DNA from: Gammaproteobacteria bacterium
GTDB taxonomy: Bacteria > Pseudomonadota > Gammaproteobacteria > SURF-13
DNA length: 8,212 nucleotides
NCBI GenBank assembly: GCA_023487615.1
Contig: JAMDBH010000059.1
Span: 1-8,212 of the forward strand
Reading direction: 5' to 3'
Below, piece by piece: positions 1-6,394 of the stretch. The translations under genes and the position numbers were made by a program. The notes below the pieces were generated by a model. The model had not been told where the DNA came from. It worked only from the letters and a program-made list of their open reading frames with translations, and searched no databases. Each line of letters begins with the position of its first letter. Positions within the stretch are counted from its first letter, which is position 1.

Positions 1-732
1 AGGCTGTCTCCGCTGCAATAATCCCCGCAGTATGAGTGCCGTGGCCTGCTGCATTAAAGAAAAACGGATACTCATCCACCGACGCCCCAGGGGTGGCCGC
101 ATTGTAGGCAAATTGCGGACGGTATTTTCCAACGAGATCGGGGTGATTGATTTGAATACCAGAATCAATATGCCCGATGTAGGCGCTGCCGCGCACGATA
201 TCCCAGGCGGGGAACATGTTGAGAGCATAAAGACCCCATTGGTAGCCCAACGGGGAGGTGACCGGTTGCACGTAGGGGTCGCTGGGGGTGACCGAGAACT
301 CCACAGAACCATTCTCACCTACCCAGAGGATGTTGGGATCCTGCGCCAATCTGCCCTTGGTTTGCCCGGCTTCCGCTGCGCTCGGGAAACTGAGGACAAC
401 GTATTGCTGGAGTTTAACCTCCGGTGGCTCTTCGCGTGGTCCCGGTAGTAGGGGCGGAAATTCGACGCGCTGGTGAATCAAGTAGCGGGCGTCTTTGGGG
501 TTGCCTAGGCGGCTAGACAGACGTTGGTTACGCGCATCGGCAGTCGGGTTCTTGGCGGCGGCAATCAGTTCATCGGGGGTGGCGGGATCAGCCGTGGCGT
601 TTTTATTGTAGAGCAGAATCAGCTCGGTTATTTCCGGCTTGCCACCTGTTGGGGGGCAGCGGCATAGAGCCCGGTCGAGGCCAGTGAGACCGCTAGGTAT
701 AGACCTATGCAAAGTTTGCTTGGAAGGCGCAT
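1..732 (-). CDS. Secreted S8 (subtilisin-like) serine protease, N-terminal part, with apparent frameshift
   Basis: The minus strand reads as the N-terminal part of a subtilase exported through the Sec pathway. The ATG at 732-730 follows a good Shine-Dalgarno (AGAGGAAA) and begins a signal peptide (MRLPSK, a hydrophobic stretch, then LYAAAP). That frame stops at 630-628, after 34 codons. From the run of six C residues (plus-strand G 651-656) onward, the adjacent frame is open to the window edge. One extra C would join the two frames. The open frame contains a propeptide-like segment (QQYVVLSFPSAAEAGQ), then GHIDSGIQINHPDL with the catalytic Asp (about residue 190 if repaired), then GHGTHTAGIIAAE with the catalytic His (about 231). 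The catalytic Ser lies beyond position 1. Family assignment is firm. Whether the break is a real inactivating mutation, slippage or a sequencing error cannot be decided here. No alternative ATG lies in the downstream frame. Confidence 0.85.
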
Positions 733-763
733 GTTTCTTTCCTCTTGGTCAGGTTAAGAAAGC

Positions 764-789
764 CGATCTTCGCTTACGATCTTCGCTTA
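764..789. repeat. Two exact 13-bp tandem repeats
   Basis: The unit CGATCTTCGCTTA occurs twice back to back (764-776 and 777-789), followed by one further C. It lies in the putative untranslated leader of the protease gene, 32 bp before its start codon. It looks like a simple local duplication; no function is evident. Confidence 0.8.
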
Positions 790-826
790 CAGGCTATACG
801 CTGATTATTACAATGCTGTGAAGGCT

Positions 827-856
827 AGACTACTGCCCCTGTAGCAGGCCCGTCAA
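827..856 (-). promoter_or_regulatory. Possible sigma-70 promoter of the protease gene
   Basis: On the minus strand TTGACG (856-851) is followed after 18 bases by TAGTCT (832-827), about 95 bp before the protease ATG. The -35 matches 5 of 6 consensus bases but the -10 only 3 of 6, so support is weak. An inverted repeat (GGCCCG at 847-852, CGGGCC at 870-875) overlaps it. Nothing else is seen between 733 and 896 apart from the tandem repeat at 764-789. Confidence 0.25.
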
Positions 857-896
857 GGGGTGTGTCATGCGGGCCGGTCCACTTCCTGCACCGTTT

Positions 897-1199
897 TTAT
901 GCGGCTTTTAAGGGCTGCACATCCTTCTCCAAGCGGCCTTTCAAGGCAGCGTGCGCGACTTCCATATCGTAATGAGACTGTAAGTTAAGCCAGAATTCCA
1001 CCTCCATGCCGAAAAACCGGCCGAGCCGGAGCGCGGTATCCGCTGTAATGGCGCGGCGGCCATGCACAATTTCATTGATGCGGCGCGGCGTAACCTTAAT
1101 GCTCTTGGCAAGCCGGTACTGGCTCACGCACAGGGGCTCAAGAAACTCTGTCAAAAGAATTTCGCCGGGGTGAATTGGGAGGAAATCGCGTTTAGTCAT
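897..1199 (-). CDS. higA: HigA family antitoxin
   Basis: This 100-residue protein is the DNA-binding antitoxin of a HigBA (RelBE-superfamily) module. It neutralises HigB by binding it and normally represses its own operon. It carries the family's N-terminal signature (IHPGEILLTEFL, residues 9-20), an XRE-type helix-turn-helix at about 26-47 (SQYRLAKSIKVTPRRINEIV) and the conserved C-terminal FWLNLQSHYDME (69-80). Length is normal for the HigA-1 type. The ATG at 1199-1197 has a strong ribosome site, AAGGAG at 1210-1205, with a 5-base gap. The gene lies downstream of higB as expected, but 165 bp separate the two because of the structured element at 1213-1364. Antitoxin synthesis therefore depends on read-through of five hairpins or on an unseen promoter. 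The family call is secure. Confidence 0.93.
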   Translation of the reverse strand: MTKRDFLPIHPGEILLTEFLEPLCVSQYRLAKSIKVTPRRINEIVHGRRAITADTALRLGRFFGMEVEFWLNLQSHYDMEVAHAALKGRLEKDVQPLKAA

Positions 1200-1212
1200 A
1201 GCTTCTCCTTAA

Positions 1213-1364
1213 GGAAGCTCTGAATAAGTCCATCCAGAACTTATTCAGAGCACGAAAAGAAAAAACATCGTTTTTGCTTTTCTTCATATTTCAAACACAT
1301 ACGTGTTTGAAATATGGCGGCGCTTCCCTGCGCCGCAGGAACCTCTGACTTAATCAGAGGTTCC
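1213..1364. mobile_element. 152-bp MITE-like structured element, copy 1, between higB and higA
   Basis: The element is bounded by TTAA direct repeats (1209-1212 and 1365-1368). Its termini form an imperfect inverted repeat: GGAAGCTCTGAATAAGTC at the left against GGAACCTCTGATTAAGTC read from the right, 16 of 18 matching. Inside are five successive hairpins. A is 1217-1229 with 1239-1251, perfect. B is 1254-1266 with 1270-1282, one mismatch. C is 1285-1298 with 1303-1316, perfect, loop ATAC. D is 1317-1323 with 1330-1336, perfect and GC-rich. E is 1338-1348 with 1354-1364, perfect. No gene is encoded. Length and fold order match the second element at 7100-7251. Deleting it together with one TTAA gives TAAGGAGAAGCT then ATG, the usual tight higB-higA junction, so it looks like an insertion. 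I infer mobilisation in trans by a TA-targeting transposase. Confidence 0.85.
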
Positions 1365-1646
1365 TTAATGGTAATCAACGATCTCAACTTCAAAGGCATT
1401 GCTTCCTCGCCACACGAAACAAACCCGCCATTGCTCATTGATGCGGATACTGTGCTGACCCTTCCTGTCGCCACGCAGCGCTTCTAAATGATTAGATGGC
1501 GGCACACGCAATGTGTCCAGACGGGTAGCGGCATGCAGCATATTGAGTTTAATAACTGCTTTGCGTTGAATCGCCTGCGGCAATTTTGCGGAAAAGCGGC
1601 CATGAAAAAGTGTCTTGGTTTCCTTGCACTTGAAGGTCTTAATCAC
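1365..1646 (-). CDS. higB: HigB family toxin (RelE-superfamily mRNA interferase)
   Basis: This 93-residue protein belongs to the HigB-1/Killer toxin family of the RelE/ParE superfamily. Members cleave mRNA on the translating ribosome. Sequence hallmarks are the N-terminal MIKTFKCKETKTLF, the central LEALRGDRKGQHSIRINEQWR (residues 54-74), FVWRGSNAFEVEIV and the C-terminal DYH, which ends family members. Length is typical. The start is GTG at 1646-1644; the next internal ATG would remove 36 residues. No Shine-Dalgarno precedes the GTG. It lies 8 bases beyond a strong -10 box, so the mRNA is probably leaderless or nearly so. The TAA stop (1367-1365) takes two bases from the TTAA repeat bordering the inserted element. 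The gene seems intact and therefore possibly active. Confidence 0.92.
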   Translation of the reverse strand: MIKTFKCKETKTLFHGRFSAKLPQAIQRKAVIKLNMLHAATRLDTLRVPPSNHLEALRGDRKGQHSIRINEQWRVCFVWRGSNAFEVEIVDYH

Positions 1647-1654
1647 AGAACTGA

Positions 1655-1683
1655 ATATTATCTCATTGAGATAATACCGTCAA
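1655..1683 (-). promoter_or_regulatory. higBA promoter with palindromic HigA operator
   Basis: Reading the minus strand, TTGACG (1683-1678) and TAATAT (1660-1655) are separated by exactly 17 bases, a strong sigma-70 pattern. A perfect 21-bp palindrome, TATTATCTCA T TGAGATAATA (1656-1676), fills the spacer and overlaps the -10. This is the expected place for an autorepressing HigA antitoxin to block RNA polymerase. Transcription should begin at about 1648, next to the GTG start. The operator role is inferred from position and from family knowledge. Confidence 0.8.
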
Positions 1684-1718
1684 TGGATATTATTCGATGG
1701 CTCATGAAGCGCTTGTCA

Positions 1719-2429
1719 CTATTCCCAGGCCGCCCGCGCCACTATCCACACATCAACTCTCTCCACGCCCGCTTTGCGCAGTGTCGCGGCCAATTCCTGC
1801 ACAGTGTGACCGGTAGTCATCACGTCATCCAGAATCGCCACATGCCGCGCTGCTATGGGCCGTGTAACGCGAAACGCACCTTTGATATTTTTGCGCCGCT
1901 CGGCGGCGGGCAGTAACGATTGCGCCGGGGTCTTGCGCACCCGTTCGCAGCTTTTATAGTCCACCGGAATGCTCAAACTACGCGCGATGGGCCGGGCGAT
2001 TTCCAGGGCCTGATTAAAGCCGCGCTCCCGCAGGCGGGTGCGATGCAGCGGCACGGGAATGATGATCTCCGGCATCGTCTGTATCTCGCGCTTGAGATGT
2101 CGAGCCAGTAACTCACCCAACGCGCGCGCCAGGTGAAGTTGCGCCTGGAACTTCAAGCGCAAAATCAGATGATCGGCCGGATAGGCGTAGCGGAACAGGC
2201 TTACCGCGCTGTCATAGCTGGGCAGGTCTTGCAGGCATTGCCCGCAGAGTTCGGCCGCGCTTGGCAGCGGCAAGGCGCAGCGTGCGCACGCGGCGGCATT
2301 ATAAGGAAGCTCGCCCGCACAGCCGCTGCACAAATCACCCTCTTTAACTGCGCTACCACACAGGACGCAGGCGGGAGGATACAACCAGTATTGTATCTTT
2401 TTTGCCCAATCGTTAACCAAAAGACTCAT
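1719..2429 (-). CDS. comF: ComF family protein (phosphoribosyltransferase-like)
   Basis: This 236-residue protein belongs to the ComF/GntX family, linked to DNA uptake in competent bacteria; its biochemical activity is not well defined. The N-terminal third contains CxxC pairs at C21/C24, C34/C37, C48/C51 and C62/C65, consistent with zinc binding. The C-terminal two thirds are a type I phosphoribosyltransferase fold. It has IPVPLHRTRLRERGFNQ (124-140), the conserved KTPAQ (166-170) and a PRPP-binding loop VAILDDVMTTGHT (197-209). There is no signal peptide. The ATG at 2429-2427 lies inside the spacer of the candidate BirA operator and has no clear Shine-Dalgarno, so the exact start is less certain; residues 1-15 precede the conserved part. 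It is divergent from bioB, an arrangement common in gammaproteobacteria. The stop lies 36 bp upstream of the higBA -35 box. Confidence 0.9.
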   Translation of the reverse strand: MSLLVNDWAKKIQYWLYPPACVLCGSAVKEGDLCSGCAGELPYNAAACARCALPLPSAAELCGQCLQDLPSYDSAVSLFRYAYPADHLILRLKFQAQLHLARALGELLARHLKREIQTMPEIIIPVPLHRTRLRERGFNQALEIARPIARSLSIPVDYKSCERVRKTPAQSLLPAAERRKNIKGAFRVTRPIAARHVAILDDVMTTGHTVQELAATLRKAGVERVDVWIVARAAWE

Positions 2430-2440
2430 ATCAGGTTGAC
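2412..2440. promoter_or_regulatory. Candidate BirA (biotin repressor) operator
   Basis: Two half-sites, GTTAACC (2412-2418) and GGTTGAC (2434-2440), are inverted with one mismatch in seven and separated by exactly 15 bases. This agrees with the proteobacterial BirA operator pattern, in which AACC and GGTT arms lie about 15 bases apart. The right arm overlaps the bioB -35 box and the left arm and spacer cover the start of comF, so BirA with biotinyl-AMP would block bioB initiation and perhaps comF. The call rests on arm sequence, spacing and position. Confidence 0.75.
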
Positions 2441-2463
2441 AGCCCTGTTACTGACGCTATGAT
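2436..2463 (+). promoter_or_regulatory. bioB operon promoter
   Basis: A perfect -35 box TTGACA (2436-2441) is followed after 16 bases by TATGAT (2458-2463), 5 of 6 to consensus. Transcription should start at about 2470, only some three bases before the bioB ATG at 2473. The -35 lies within the right arm of the candidate BirA operator. Confidence 0.8.
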
Positions 2464-2472
2464 GCACTGATT

Positions 2473-3504
2473 ATGAACTATCCCAATGCGGCCTTCGAGT
2501 CCCCTGCGACCGGCGCTCAAAATACTCTTAAGAAATTCAGCCTTGCGGAGATTGAGGCGCTGTTTGAATTGCCGTTTAACGATTTACTGTTTCGCGCCCA
2601 AACTGTTCACCGTCTGCACTTCGACCCCAGCGAGGTACAACTCTCCACCTTGATTTCCATCAAAACCGGCGGCTGCCCGGAGGATTGCGGTTACTGCCCG
2701 CAGGCGGCGCGTTATCACACCGGCGTAGAAAATCAGGCATTACTCCCGCTTGAAACGGTATTAGAAGCCGCTCGCGCCGCCAAGGCCAATGGCGCAACAC
2801 GTTTTTGCATGGGCGCGGCCTGGCGCGGACCGAAACAAAAAGATTTGGCGCCGGTCATAGCGATGGTCAAGGCCGTGGGCGAACTGGGCCTGGAGACCTG
2901 CGCCACACTGGGCATGCTGCAAGACGGTCAGGCCGGACAGCTCAAAGAGGCCGGGCTTGATTACTATAACCACAACCTCGATACCTCACCCGAATTTTAC
3001 GGCGACATTATTTCCACGCGCGGCTATGAAGACCGCCTTGATACGCTGGAGCAGGTGCGCGCGGCGGGGATTAAAGTCTGCTGCGGCGGCATCGTCGGCA
3101 TGGGCGAGACGCGCCGCGAACGCGCAGGACTCATCGCGCAATTGGCCCACCTCGACCCGCACCCGGAGAGCGTGCCGATCAATAATCTAGTGCAAGTCCC
3201 CGGCGCCCCGTTGCACGGCACGGAGCCACTCGATCCTTTTGAATTCATACGCACCGTCGCGGTCGCGCGCATCACGATGCCGAACAGCCGGGTCCGCCTC
3301 TCCGCGGGTCGGCAGCAGATGCCGGAAACGATGCAGGCCTTGTGCTTCCTCGCCGGGGCCAACTCGATCTTTTATGGCGACCAACTGCTCACCACCGGCA
3401 ATCCGGAAATCGAGCAGGACAAGACTTTGTTGGTTAAGCTCGGGATGTATCCATCACTCTCATCAATGACGCCTCACACCTCACGCCTCACGCCTCACCC
3501 CTGA
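2473..3504 (+). CDS. bioB: Biotin synthase
   Basis: BioB is a radical-SAM enzyme that inserts sulfur into dethiobiotin to make biotin. All key residues are present and offset by 15 from E. coli. The SAM-cluster cysteines are C68, C72 and C75 in [12 protein letters not shown]. The [2Fe-2S] ligands are C112 (RFCMGAAW), C143 (ETCATLG), C203 (KVCCGG) and R275 (RVRLSAGR). The conserved [13 protein letters not shown] follows at 164-176. The ATG at 2473 is the only plausible start in the N-terminal segment. It has no Shine-Dalgarno and lies almost on the predicted transcription start, so translation may be leaderless. The length of 343 residues is normal, but the last dozen or so residues ([13 protein letters not shown]) are encoded by a 7-bp tandem repeat and replace the usual C-terminal tail. 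It is first in the operon, 25 bp before the bioF ATG. Confidence 0.97.
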   Translation: MNYPNAAFESPATGAQNTLKKFSLAEIEALFELPFNDLLFRAQTVHRLHFDPSEVQLSTLISIKTGGCPEDCGYCPQAARYHTGVENQALLPLETVLEAARAAKANGATRFCMGAAWRGPKQKDLAPVIAMVKAVGELGLETCATLGMLQDGQAGQLKEAGLDYYNHNLDTSPEFYGDIISTRGYEDRLDTLEQVRAAGIKVCCGGIVGMGETRRERAGLIAQLAHLDPHPESVPINNLVQVPGAPLHGTEPLDPFEFIRTVAVARITMPNSRVRLSAGRQQMPETMQALCFLAGANSIFYGDQLLTTGNPEIEQDKTLLVKLGMYPSLSSMTPHTSRLTPHP

Positions 3505-3505
3505 C
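3471..3505. repeat. 7-bp tandem repeat at the 3' end of bioB
   Basis: The unit GCCTCAC is repeated at 3471-3477, 3478-3484 (as ACCTCAC), 3485-3491 and 3492-3498, then degenerates to CCCTGAC (3499-3505), which supplies the bioB TGA stop. A further CCTCAC lies at 3505-3510. Because the unit is not a multiple of three, a change in copy number would alter the BioB tail and the distance to bioF. Confidence 0.85.
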
Positions 3506-3529
3506 CTCACACTGACGGTGGGGAAAGTA

Positions 3530-4684
3530 ATGCGCACAGCACTTGCCGCCGAACTGGCGCAGCGTCGCCAGCAACACCTTTACCGCAAGCGCCGCATTCT
3601 GCAAAGCCCGCAAGGCGCGGAAATTATCATAGACGGACGACACTGTCTTTCGTTCTGTAGCAACGATTATCTCGGCCTCGCCAACCATCCGCTGGTAATC
3701 AAGGCGCTACAATACGGCGCGGCGCGTTACGGCGTGGGAAGCGGCGCGTCACATTTAATCACCGGCCATAGTGCCGCGCACCACGCCCTCGAAGAAGAAC
3801 TGGCCGAGTTCACCGGGCGACCCCGCGCCTTGTTGTTCTCCACCGGCTACATGGCCAATCTCGGTGTCATCGGTGCGCTGACGGGTCCACGCGACACGGT
3901 GTACGAAGACCGCCTCAATCACGCCTCACTCGTTGATGCGGCGGTTTTATCCCGCGCGCGGCTGCGGCGTTATCCGCATGGCGACATGAGTACGTTACGG
4001 AATCAGCTTGTACGCGCCGACAAACTTGCACTCATTGTCAGCGATGGCGTATTCAGCATGGATGGCGATCTTGCGCCGGTATCTGCGCTTGCGGAGTTGG
4101 CGCGTAACTACAACGCCAGTCTCATGATAGACGACGCACACGGCTTGGGCGTGCTTGGAAAAACCGGCAGTGGAACCTTGGAGCATCTCGCAATAAACCC
4201 GGACGATGTTCCTGTTCTTATGGGTACGCTGGGCAAGGCCTTCGGCGTCTTTGGCGCGTTTGTCGCGGGAAGTGAAGAGTTGATCGAGACACTTATTCAA
4301 CAGGCGCGTAGCTATATTTACACTACCGCACTGCCGCCCGCACTCGCCGAGGCGGCGCGGATGAGCCTTAAACTTTCACAGAGTGAACAGTGGCGGCGCG
4401 AACATTTGTTCTCACTCATTGCACGCTTTCGACTAGGCGCAACGCAACTGAATTTACCCATTGCAGCTTCAACCACACCTATCCAGCCGCTCATCGTTGG
4501 CGATAGTAGGCAAGCTCTCACGCTCAGCGAAAAACTCTATACGCGCGGCATCGTCATCAACGCGATCCGCCCGCCCACTGTACCCAAAGGCCAGGCGCGC
4601 CTGCGCATCACGCTTTCCGCCGCGCACACGGAACAGCACGTAGACCGTCTGTTGGAAGCCTTGAGCGAAGTTGTTGCTCCATGA
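3530..4684 (+). CDS. bioF: 8-amino-7-oxononanoate synthase (KAPA synthase)
   Basis: BioF is a cytoplasmic PLP-dependent enzyme of the alpha-oxoamine synthase family. It condenses pimeloyl-ACP with L-alanine to give 8-amino-7-oxononanoate. From the ATG at 3530 the protein has 384 residues, the same as in E. coli, and the PLP lysine in TLGKAFG falls at K236, also as in E. coli. Other hallmarks are SNDYLGL (44-50), [40 protein letters not shown] and the C-terminal [25 protein letters not shown] at 3518 would add four residues. I prefer the ATG because GGTGGGGAAA lies just upstream as a ribosome site. The stop overlaps the bioH start by 4 bases (ATGA), which suggests translational coupling. Nothing suggests loss of function. 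Confidence 0.96.
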   Translation: MRTALAAELAQRRQQHLYRKRRILQSPQGAEIIIDGRHCLSFCSNDYLGLANHPLVIKALQYGAARYGVGSGASHLITGHSAAHHALEEELAEFTGRPRALLFSTGYMANLGVIGALTGPRDTVYEDRLNHASLVDAAVLSRARLRRYPHGDMSTLRNQLVRADKLALIVSDGVFSMDGDLAPVSALAELARNYNASLMIDDAHGLGVLGKTGSGTLEHLAINPDDVPVLMGTLGKAFGVFGAFVAGSEELIETLIQQARSYIYTTALPPALAEAARMSLKLSQSEQWRREHLFSLIARFRLGATQLNLPIAASTTPIQPLIVGDSRQALTLSEKLYTRGIVINAIRPPTVPKGQARLRITLSAAHTEQHVDRLLEALSEVVAP

Positions 4685-5448
4685 GTCTGTATAGTGAAAC
4701 GCTGGGCAATGGACCGGACATAGTGCTACTACACGGCTGGGGATTGCATGGTGGGATATGGGAGGAAACGGCCGCGCACCTTGCAAAAAATTTCCGCGTC
4801 ACCTGCATAGACCTCCCCGGCCATGGACGCAGTGCGGCGATGTCTGAATCATACACGCTGCAAACTCTCGCCGAACGGATCTTGTCCGTTGTACCCCAGC
4901 AAACAATATGGCTCGGCTGGTCGCTCGGCGGGATGCTGGCCATGCAATGCGCCGCGATCCACCCTGAACGTGTGACAAAACTGATCTTGGTTGCGAGTAC
5001 CCCAAAGTTCACATGTTCTGTCGATTGGTCTCACGGCATCAGCTCAGAGGTGTTGGAACAATTTGCGCAAGAGCTGGAACACGACGCCAAAAAAACGATA
5101 AGGCGATTTCTCGCATTGCAATTGCGCGGCAGCGAACGGGCACACGAAAGCCTTGCCGCCCTAAACCATGCCGTATTTCGCCACGGTCTGCCCACAACGG
5201 TGGCTTTGCGGGGAGGATTAAACATTCTGCGCGACGCCGATCTCCGCGCTCATCTGGCGCGCATCACCTCACCGGCGCTGGTAATCGCCGGGGAACGTGA
5301 CCCGTTGATTCCATTACAGGCCGGTGACTATCTGGCGGCGAATTTGCCTAATGGAAAATTGTTCACCCTGCCGAAGTCGGGACATGCGCCGTTCCTTTCA
5401 CATCCCCCTGAATTTTTGCTAGCCCTCAACGAATTTTTATATGACTGA
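4681..5448 (+). CDS. bioH: Pimeloyl-[ACP] methyl ester carboxylesterase
   Basis: BioH is an alpha/beta hydrolase that removes the methyl group from pimeloyl-ACP methyl ester, ending the disguised fatty-acid elongation begun by BioC. The 255-residue protein has the oxyanion region [12 protein letters not shown] (16-27) and the nucleophile elbow GWSLGG with Ser81. The acid is Asp207 in AGERDPLIP and the base His235 in [11 protein letters not shown]. These agree with the E. coli triad to within one residue. The ATG overlaps the bioF stop, and the end overlaps bioC by 8 bases, so the three are probably translated as a coupled unit. Its place between bioF and bioC separates it from the many generic hydrolases of this fold. 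Confidence 0.95.
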   Translation: MSLYSETLGNGPDIVLLHGWGLHGGIWEETAAHLAKNFRVTCIDLPGHGRSAAMSESYTLQTLAERILSVVPQQTIWLGWSLGGMLAMQCAAIHPERVTKLILVASTPKFTCSVDWSHGISSEVLEQFAQELEHDAKKTIRRFLALQLRGSERAHESLAALNHAVFRHGLPTTVALRGGLNILRDADLRAHLARITSPALVIAGERDPLIPLQAGDYLAANLPNGKLFTLPKSGHAPFLSHPPEFLLALNEFLYD

Positions 5449-6394
5449 ACTTCCTGAACTCTACCGGCTCGATAAAAGGCTCATGCGGCGTGCCTTCGAG
5501 AGCGCCGCCTCTAAGTATGATAAAAACGCGATATTGCAGCACGAAGTGGGTCGCCGCATGCTGGAGCGTCTCGACCTGGTGCGCCTGAAACCGTCCCTCA
5601 TACTCGATGCCGGCGCCGGCACCGGCGCACCCAGCAAGGCGCTCGTCCAGCGTTATCCCGGCGCCACCGTCATCGCCCTGGACATCGCCCGCGGCATGCT
5701 GCTTGAGGCGCGCAAGCGGGTTTCGTTTTTAAGCAAATGGTTTACTCATCGCCAGACCTTTGTTTGTGGCGACATCGAATCGCTGCCGCTGCTGACCGGC
5801 AGTGTGGACATGATCTTTTCCAATCTCAGTTTGCAGTGGTGCAACGACCTGGATCGAGCGTTGAGCGAATTTTGCCGGGTGCTCAGGCCCGGTGGTCTGC
5901 TGATGTTTTCTACCTTCGGCCCCGACACACTCAAAGAACTGCGCGCGAGTTGGAGCAAAGTGGACCAGTACAGTCACGTGAATGCCTTCATGGATATGCA
6001 CGACATCGGCGACGCCCTTGTGCGCGCGCGCTTCGCCAATCCGGTGATGGATGTGGAGCGTTATACGCTGACCTATCCTGACCTCAATAAATTGATGCGC
6101 GATCTGAAAAACATCGGTGCGCACAACGTCATGGCGGGCCGCCCGCACGGACTCACCGGCAAGGGACGTTTGCGGCAGCTCACCGCTGCCTATGAGAAAT
6201 ATCGCATGGACGAGATCTTACCCGCGAGTTATGAGATCGTCTACGGTCACGCCTGGACGCCGGAAACCACAGCCCAACAAAAAACTCAGGACGGCGTAGT
6301 CAAAATCCCGCTTGCCGGTTTACGCGGTCGCTCCCGGCATCCTGCCTCCCGCGACATTAGTTCGTCCCTGTACGTCAGACGGAAAGCGGCATGA
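5441..6394 (+). CDS. bioC: Malonyl-[ACP] O-methyltransferase
   Basis: BioC transfers a methyl group from SAM to the free carboxyl of malonyl-ACP, so the fatty-acid machinery can build a pimeloyl chain. It has a class I methyltransferase fold: SAM motif I LDAGAGTG (55-62), acidic residue D81 after strand 2 (VIALDIARGML), GDIESLPL (110-117), and the BioC-typical NLSLQWCNDL (128-137) and FSTFGPDTLKELR (156-168). At 317 residues it is about 65 longer than E. coli BioC (251). The extra length is mainly a C-terminal tail after YEIVYGHAW, ending in a basic segment of unknown role. The start overlaps bioH by 8 bases without its own clear Shine-Dalgarno, and the stop overlaps bioD (ATGA). The assignment is strengthened by operon position. 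Confidence 0.95.
   Translation: MTELPELYRLDKRLMRRAFESAASKYDKNAILQHEVGRRMLERLDLVRLKPSLILDAGAGTGAPSKALVQRYPGATVIALDIARGMLLEARKRVSFLSKWFTHRQTFVCGDIESLPLLTGSVDMIFSNLSLQWCNDLDRALSEFCRVLRPGGLLMFSTFGPDTLKELRASWSKVDQYSHVNAFMDMHDIGDALVRARFANPVMDVERYTLTYPDLNKLMRDLKNIGAHNVMAGRPHGLTGKGRLRQLTAAYEKYRMDEILPASYEIVYGHAWTPETTAQQKTQDGVVKIPLAGLRGRSRHPASRDISSSLYVRRKAA

Noticed and set aside
32..448. 138-codon plus-strand reading frame at the left edge
   Set aside because: It is antisense to the subtilase frame, which carries catalytic Asp and His motifs; the plus-strand translation resembles nothing.
847..875. Inverted repeat GGCCCG/CGGGCC downstream of higA as a terminator
   Set aside because: The stem is only 6 bp with a 17-base loop and no T run follows on either strand; it overlaps a weak promoter candidate instead.
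1338..1364. Hairpin E of element copy 1 as a higB terminator
   Set aside because: The stem is perfect but no T run follows on the minus strand (the next bases are TGCGG), so intrinsic termination is not supported.
1213..1364. CRISPR-like or REP-type array
   Set aside because: There is one set of distinct hairpins with terminal inverted repeats and flanking tetramer duplications, not regularly spaced direct repeats, and no REP-type GTAG head was seen.
1241..1474. 77-codon minus-strand reading frame spanning element copy 1 and the end of higB
   Set aside because: It starts inside higB in another frame and runs through the hairpins; it has no recognisable domain or ribosome site and is best explained as chance.
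1488..1916. 142-codon plus-strand reading frame opposite higB and comF
   Set aside because: It is antisense to two well-supported genes and its translation shows no family features.
2430..2472. Riboswitch or attenuator upstream of bioB
   Set aside because: The predicted transcript start is about three bases before the ATG, leaving no leader; regulation by a BirA operator explains the region better.
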